Source: an uncultured Sinobacteraceae bacterium
GTDB lineage: Bacteria; Pseudomonadota; Gammaproteobacteria; Steroidobacterales; Steroidobacteraceae
Length of the DNA: 64,000 nt
NCBI GenBank assembly: GCA_937902995.1
Contig: CALEKY010000124.1
Coordinates: 1-64,000, forward strand
Direction: 5' to 3'
In this document: positions 59,693 through 64,000 of the stretch, in pieces
Layout of the letters: each line of letters begins with the position of its first letter
How positions within the stretch are numbered: position 1 is the stretch's first letter
Notes under the pieces: generated by a model
What the model was told of the DNA's origin: nothing
What the model saw: the letters and a program-made list of their open reading frames with translations, nothing else
Databases searched by the model: none
Position numbers and translations under genes: made by a program

Positions 59693-60802
59693 ATGTTCAC
59701 GGCCTTCGATCACGCGATGATGCGCCGGGCGCTCGAGCTCGCGGCGCTCGGCCGTTATACGACGCATCCCAATCCGCGCGTCGGCTGCGTGATCGTGCAG
59801 AACGAACGCATCGTTGGCGAAGGTTGGCATCGTAAGTGGGGCGAGGCGCATGCCGAGCCGATTGCGCTGGCAGCTGCCGGCGAAGCAGCGCGAGGCGCCA
59901 CCGTGTATGTGACGCTCGAGCCGCATTGTTTCCACGGGCGCACGCCGCCTTGTACCGATGCGCTCATCCGGGCCGGCGTCAAACGCGTCATCTGCGGTGC
60001 GCTCGATCCGAATCCGCGCGTAGCCGGAGCCGGGCTCGCGCAACTGCGTGAGGCGGGCATCGAAGTCGCGCAAGGTCTTTTGGAAGACGAAGCGCATGCG
60101 CTCAACTTGGGTTTCGACAAGCGCATGCGTACGGGCATGCCGCGCGTGCGCCTGAAAATTGCGGCGAGCTTGGACGGACGCGTGGCATTGGCGAACGGTG
60201 CGAGCCGTTGGATCACAGGCGAGAGCGCACGTGCCGATGTGCAGCGTCTGCGCGCCGAATCGAGCGCCGTCGTGACAGGCATCGACACGGTGCTTGCCGA
60301 CGATCCGTTGCTGACCGTGCGCGATCCGTCGATCGACTTGGCTGGGCGTGTGCCGATGCGTGTCGTGCTCGATACGCATTTGCGCATGCCTGCAACGGCG
60401 CGCATGTTGCGCGAACCGGGCGATACGCTCGTGTTCACGGCGGCTTCTGCCGATAGCGAGCCTGCGCAGCTTCTTCGATCTGCCGGTGCGGAGGTGCACG
60501 AAGTGGCCGTCGCTGCGGCCGGCCGACTCGATCTCGTCGCCGTTCTTCGTGCGCTCGGCGAGCGACTCTGTAACGACGTTCTCGTCGAAGCCGGCGGAAC
60601 TTTGTCCGGCAGATTGCTCGAAGAGAAGCTCGTCGACGAGCTCATCGTGTACGTGGCGCCGAAGGTGCTCGGCGCAGACGCAAGACCGATGATCGGGCTC
60701 ACGGGGCTGACTTCGCTGGAGCAAGGGCCGCATTTCGAGCTCGCATCGTTCGAACGTATCGGCGACGATCTGAAATTGATCTACCGGCCGCGGGGCCGTT
60801 GA
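59693..60802 (+). CDS. ribD: Bifunctional riboflavin deaminase/reductase RibD
   Basis: A 369-residue enzyme that deaminates the pyrimidine precursor and reduces its ribose. The N-terminal deaminase has PNPRVGCVIVQN, the zinc histidine in HAE (H53) and C87 in GRTPPC. The first zinc-cysteine position carries histidine instead: H78 is followed by C79 (LEPHCFHGRTPPC; usual LEPC). The reductase half has ARVRLKIAASLDGRVALANG-like and NDVLVEAGGTLSGRLLEEKLVDELIVYVAPKVLG. ATG 59693 is preferred; the region upstream is a hairpin-rich spacer. It is eight bases before ribE. Confidence 0.94.
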   Translation: MFTAFDHAMMRRALELAALGRYTTHPNPRVGCVIVQNERIVGEGWHRKWGEAHAEPIALAAAGEAARGATVYVTLEPHCFHGRTPPCTDALIRAGVKRVICGALDPNPRVAGAGLAQLREAGIEVAQGLLEDEAHALNLGFDKRMRTGMPRVRLKIAASLDGRVALANGASRWITGESARADVQRLRAESSAVVTGIDTVLADDPLLTVRDPSIDLAGRVPMRVVLDTHLRMPATARMLREPGDTLVFTAASADSEPAQLLRSAGAEVHEVAVAAAGRLDLVAVLRALGERLCNDVLVEAGGTLSGRLLEEKLVDELIVYVAPKVLGADARPMIGLTGLTSLEQGPHFELASFERIGDDLKLIYRPRGR

Positions 60803-60810
60803 GCGCAATC

Positions 60811-61407
60811 ATGTTTACCGGAATCGTACAAGCCACCGGCGAAGTGACGGCAATAACGCCGCGAGGTGGCGACGTGGAGTTGGTCATCTCTGCGCCGAAG
60901 CTCGGGCTCGACACCGTAGCGATCGGCGATAGCATCGCCGTGAACGGGTGTTGTCTCACCGTAACTCGCTTGGACGGTGCGACCTTTGCTGCCGACGTAT
61001 CGCGCGAGACATTGAACGTGACGACGCTTGGAAGCTGGCAAGTCGGTACGTGCGTCAATCTGGAAAAGGCGCTTCGTGCCGGAGATCCGCTCGGCGGCCA
61101 CTATGTCACCGGCCACGTGGATGGCATTGCTGTCGTGACGGGCATGAGCTCGGACGGGCGTTCGACGCGCATGGAGTTCGAAGTGCCTGAGCCGTTGGCG
61201 CGTTACATCGCGAAGAAGGGCTCGGTGTGCATCGATGGCGTGAGCCTGACCGTCAACGAAGTTTCGCAGCGAGGATTCAGCGTGAATCTGATTCCTCACA
61301 CGCTCGCCGTGACGATACTCGACGGCTACGATGTCGGTACGCGCGTCAACCTCGAAGTCGACATCATTGCCCGCTACGTGGAACGGCTCGCGAGCGCGCA
61401 AGCGTAG
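60811..61407 (+). CDS. ribE: Riboflavin synthase alpha subunit
   Basis: A 198-residue riboflavin synthase, which dismutates two lumazines into riboflavin. It has two lumazine-binding barrels, starting MFTGIVQATGEV, with NGCCLTVTRLDGATFAADVSRETLNVTTLG and DGVSLTVNEVSQRGFSVNLIPHTLAVTIL. ATG 60811 is the family start; the preceding TTG at 60799 would only add four residues. Coupled closely to ribD. Confidence 0.96.
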   Translation: MFTGIVQATGEVTAITPRGGDVELVISAPKLGLDTVAIGDSIAVNGCCLTVTRLDGATFAADVSRETLNVTTLGSWQVGTCVNLEKALRAGDPLGGHYVTGHVDGIAVVTGMSSDGRSTRMEFEVPEPLARYIAKKGSVCIDGVSLTVNEVSQRGFSVNLIPHTLAVTILDGYDVGTRVNLEVDIIARYVERLASAQA

Positions 61408-61450
61408 AATCGTCCCGCCGCATCATTGCATCACCTTTCCGATACCGATC

Positions 61451-62596
61451 ATGAAGCTCAATACGATCGACGAAATTCTCGAGGACATCCGTGCCGGGCG
61501 CATGGTCGTGATCATGGATGACGAGGATCGCGAAAACGAAGGCGATCTGATCATGGCGGCAGAGTGCGTACGGGCGGAGGACATCAATTTCATGGCCCGC
61601 TACGGACGCGGTTTGATTTGCCTGACGTTGACCCGCGAGCGTTGCAAGCAATTGCGCCTGCCGCTCATGGTCAGCGATACGAACGAGAACCACACGACCA
61701 ATTTCACGATCTCGATCGAAGCGGCCGAAGGCGTCACGACGGGTATTTCCGCGCATGACCGCGCGCACACGGTTCGCACGGCCGTGCGTCGAGATGCCAA
61801 GCCAGAAGATCTGCGCCAGCCGGGTCATATTTTTCCGTTGATGGCGCAGCCGGGCGGCGTGCTGACCCGTGCGGGTCACACCGAGGCAGGTTGCGATCTA
61901 GCTCGTCTGGCAGGCAAGGAGCCCGCTGCGGTGATCGTCGAGATCCTGAACGACGACGGCACGATGGCGCGCCGCCCGGATCTCGAAGCATTCGCTGCAC
62001 GACATGGCCTAAAGATCGGCACGATTGCGGATTTGATTCGGTATCGACTCGAGAAAGAGCGGTCGGTCGAGCGCATCGAGGAGCTCACCGTCGAGACCGA
62101 GTACGGCCCGTTCCGCATGTGCTGCTACGAAGATCATGTGAATCGTACGGTGCATCTGGCACTGATCCGCGGTGAGCTGCGGCCCGATTCGATTCCGCTC
62201 GTGCGTGTGCACTTGAAGGACACGCTGCGCGATGTCGTCGGCATCAAGGACGAGCTGCTCGGTTGGCCGATCCGGTCCGCGCTCCAGCGGATCGCCGAGG
62301 AACCGGTCGGTGTCATCGTCATTCTTCGCCCGGACGAGACACCGCGCGACTTGATGGAGACAGTGGCGGCCATCCGTCGTACGGGGCCGGCCGAGCCGTC
62401 GCACCGGCCGGGCGCGCCCGACCGTAAGGACTCGCGCGAAACGTCAGGAGGAGCCAAGGTCTTGCGCACGTATGGCATCGGCGCGCAGATCCTGCGCGAT
62501 CTCGGCGTGCAGCGCATGCGCGTGCTGTCCGCGCCCAAACAGATGCACGGACTGTCCGGCTTCGATCTCGAAGTCGTCGAATACGTGGAAGGGTAG
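61451..62596 (+). CDS. ribBX: 3,4-dihydroxy-2-butanone 4-phosphate synthase with degenerate GTP cyclohydrolase II domain (RibBX type)
   Basis: A 381-residue protein. The N-terminal half is a complete DHBP synthase ([68 protein letters not shown]). The C-terminal half is homologous to GTP cyclohydrolase II but lacks the zinc-binding RCDCG motif and has [21 protein letters not shown] in its place, so that activity is probably lost; this layout is known as RibBX. ATG 61451 is the conserved start. GTP cyclohydrolase II activity must come from another gene. Confidence 0.9.
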   Translation: MKLNTIDEILEDIRAGRMVVIMDDEDRENEGDLIMAAECVRAEDINFMARYGRGLICLTLTRERCKQLRLPLMVSDTNENHTTNFTISIEAAEGVTTGISAHDRAHTVRTAVRRDAKPEDLRQPGHIFPLMAQPGGVLTRAGHTEAGCDLARLAGKEPAAVIVEILNDDGTMARRPDLEAFAARHGLKIGTIADLIRYRLEKERSVERIEELTVETEYGPFRMCCYEDHVNRTVHLALIRGELRPDSIPLVRVHLKDTLRDVVGIKDELLGWPIRSALQRIAEEPVGVIVILRPDETPRDLMETVAAIRRTGPAEPSHRPGAPDRKDSRETSGGAKVLRTYGIGAQILRDLGVQRMRVLSAPKQMHGLSGFDLEVVEYVEG

Positions 62597-62667
62597 GCGG
62601 TTTCGAGCGCATCGCCCGCTATACTTGCCAGCCCACCTGAGCCACCCGCCATAACGCGAGCCGTTCA

Positions 62668-63141
62668 ATGGACATCAAGACTATCGAAGGCGACCTGCAA
62701 GTTCGCGAGCTGCGTTTTGCGATCCTCGCGTCCCGCTTCAACGATTTCATCGTCGAGCAGCTCATTCGCGGCGCCGTCGACACGCTCAAGCGCCATGGGG
62801 CGTCGGACAAGCAGATCGAGCTCGTGCGTGCGCCGGGTGCCTACGATCTGCCTGTCGTCGCGCGGAAGCTCGCGCTCACGAAGCGCTACGACGCGATCAT
62901 CGCGCTCGGCGCCGTCATCAAGGGCGCGACGGCGCATTTCGATTACGTGGCAGGGGAGTGCGCAGGTGGACTAGCGCGCGTGGCCGTCGATACGGGAATT
63001 CCGGTGGCGTTCGGGGTGCTGACGACCGATACGATCGAACAGGCGGTCGAACGCGCGGGAACCAAGGCCGGGAACAAGGGCGCGGATGCCGCGATCACGG
63101 CGATCGAGCTGGCCAATCTCTTGCGTAAGATCGAACAGTAG
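62668..63141 (+). CDS. ribH: 6,7-dimethyl-8-ribityllumazine synthase
   Basis: A 157-residue lumazine synthase that condenses DHBP with the RibD product. It has [65 protein letters not shown] and [27 protein letters not shown]. It follows ribBX by 71 bases and precedes nusB by 144 bases, and likely shares their transcript. Confidence 0.97.
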   Translation: MDIKTIEGDLQVRELRFAILASRFNDFIVEQLIRGAVDTLKRHGASDKQIELVRAPGAYDLPVVARKLALTKRYDAIIALGAVIKGATAHFDYVAGECAGGLARVAVDTGIPVAFGVLTTDTIEQAVERAGTKAGNKGADAAITAIELANLLRKIEQ

Positions 63142-63285
63142 GAACTCCCACCGAGCGCGCTGTCGTTCGGCGGTGGTCGCGACGGCATCGTGCGCGAATT
63201 GCCATCGGTTCGATCGCCGTTCCAGGTAATTTCGTAGAGCAGCGCTCGTGCCGATGAGCACCCACGGGCGCTGACCAGTGACTGC

Positions 63286-63738
63286 ATGAATACTCCAGCC
63301 GACAAAAAACCGCGCCGAGGTGCGCGTGCCCGCTCGCAGGCGCGCAAGCTTGCGATGCAGGCGTTGTATCAATGGCAGATGACGGGCTACGAGGCGAACG
63401 ATCTCGTCAAGCAGTTCGTGGAAGGCGAAGAGTTCATCGGTGCGGATCGCGAGTATTTCGAAGAGCTGCTTCGCGGCAGTATCGCGCAACGCCAAGAGAT
63501 CTTTACCGGTATCGAACCGTTCATCGACCGCCCGGTTGATCAGCTCGATCCCGTGGAGACCGCGATCCTGATGCTCGGCATGTTCGAGCTGCGTTCGCGG
63601 CTGGACGTGCCTTACCGCGTCGTGATCAACGAAGCCGTCGATCTCGCGAAACGATTCGGCGCAACGGACGCGCACAAGTACGTCAATGCGGTGCTCGATC
63701 GGGCGGCGAAGGAACTTCGAGCGGCGGAGCGAGGCTGA
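63286..63738 (+). CDS. nusB: Transcription antitermination factor NusB
   Basis: A 150-residue NusB that binds boxA of rRNA leaders together with S10. It has an Arg-rich N-terminus (GARARSQARKLAMQALYQWQM), and the conserved LDPVETAILMLGMFEL and VPYRVVINEAVDLAKRFGATDAHKYVNAVLDR. The stop codon's last base is the first base of a heptamer array. Confidence 0.96.
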   Translation: MNTPADKKPRRGARARSQARKLAMQALYQWQMTGYEANDLVKQFVEGEEFIGADREYFEELLRGSIAQRQEIFTGIEPFIDRPVDQLDPVETAILMLGMFELRSRLDVPYRVVINEAVDLAKRFGATDAHKYVNAVLDRAAKELRAAERG

Positions 63739-63946
63739 GGGGAAGGGGAAAAAGGGAAAGGGGAAAGGGGAAAGGGGAAAGGGGAAACGGGAAGAAGGGA
63801 AGGAGGGAAGGAGGGAAGCGTGCGTTCGCGCGGTGCCCAGGGCCCGGGACTCAGCGCGCGGCACCTGCCGCGCGCCACTGTCGCCTGTAGCCTGTAGCCT
63901 GTAGCCTTTCCGGCCCAAGCCCCAAGTCCCAAGCCCCGAGCCCATG
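63738..63946. repeat. nusB-thiL spacer made largely of heptamer arrays
   Basis: The array GGGGAAA-type runs for about nine units from 63738 to 63800. A perfect 10-bp hairpin follows (63854-63863 with 63866-63875). CCTGTAG-type units occupy 63884-63904. CCCAAGC-type units (ggcccaa, gccccaa, gtcccaa, gccccga, gcccatg) occupy 63912-63946, so that the last unit contains the ATG of thiL. Confidence 0.8.
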
Positions 63947-64000
63947 CCGTTAGGCGAATTCGAACTCATCGCTCGCTACTTCGCACAGCAACCGTCGCGG
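63944..64000 (+). CDS. thiL: Thiamine-monophosphate kinase, 5' end
   Basis: Only the first 19 codons are in the window. MPLGEFELIARYF matches the conserved N-terminus of ThiL (xxGEFxLIARYF), which phosphorylates thiamine monophosphate, and nusB-thiL is a common order. No ribosome-binding site is visible, because heptamer repeats occupy that position. The rest of the gene lies beyond the window. Confidence 0.85.
   Translation, partial: MPLGEFELIARYFAQQPSR

Noticed and set aside
59012..61450. FMN riboswitch upstream of the riboflavin genes
   Set aside because: I looked in the spacers at 59012-59086, 59606-59692 and 61408-61450; they are too short and lack the conserved RFN pattern.

Overview
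The window is a contiguous piece of a GC-rich gammaproteobacterial chromosome that reads almost entirely as core genes. The evidence is the gene orders rpsP-rimM-trmD-rplS, kbl-tdh, iscR-like-sufBCDS-sufU-sufT, mlaFEDCB and glyA-nrdR-ribD-ribE-ribBX-ribH-nusB-thiL. Large TonB-dependent receptors, a RibBX-type protein, PutA without a DNA-binding domain and intergenic heptamer repeats suggest a Steroidobacter/Xanthomonas-side lineage. That placement is inference; no marker was searched.

Layout. 1-1907: ribosomal protein and tRNA/ribosome maturation operon, closed by a strong terminator. 2072-5073: periplasmic PQQ-type sugar dehydrogenase and SppA. 5101-7451 (minus): kbl-tdh threonine catabolism. 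7778-18414: three TonB-dependent receptors, the last two being paralogues on the minus strand that flank an Hsp15-like gene. 18841-22569: two-subunit molybdenum hydroxylase (IorAB type) with a convergent XdhC-family cofactor factor. 22679-25519: small unknown protein and a tandem acyl-CoA dehydrogenase pair. 25617-32128: small acidic protein, MOSC protein, queuosine-precursor transporter, CnoX-like thioredoxin and, divergently, PutA. 32168-39320 (minus): one long SUF operon led by an Rrf2 regulator and ending in a Rieske protein and SixA. 39523-46164: class I aldolase, the Mla lipid-transport operon, convergent mlaA, and bepA. 46165-46815: terminators, a duplicated tRNA-Ser 3' end, a run of short palindromes and a real tRNA-Ser(CGA). 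46815-54690: MltF, an orphan TagH-like FHA protein, a DUF1820 protein, PurL and a membrane protein. 54880-57669: EttA and a histone-deacetylase-like hydrolase. 57755-64000: glyA, nrdR, riboflavin genes, nusB and the start of thiL.

Functional links. The SUF operon supplies Fe-S clusters and probably regulates itself through an inverted repeat at 39339-39359. Mla proteins, MlaA and BepA all maintain outer-membrane asymmetry and assembly. RibD, RibE, RibBX and RibH make flavins used by PutA and the acyl-CoA dehydrogenases. Kbl/Tdh and GlyA feed glycine and one-carbon metabolism.

I found no phage, insertion sequence, CRISPR array, secretion locus or defence system. The least explained signal is in the spacers. 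Several gene junctions carry short tandem arrays with a strict 7-bp period but different unit sequences (GTGAGTG, GTGATTC, GGGGCTC, ACAGGCG, CTTCAGC, CCTGTAG, CCCAAGC, GGGGAAA). They often overlap a stop codon, and some are paired as inverted arrays. In the nusB-thiL spacer they run into the thiL start codon. A second unexplained structure is a string of six small palindromes between two copies of a tRNA-Ser 3' end.
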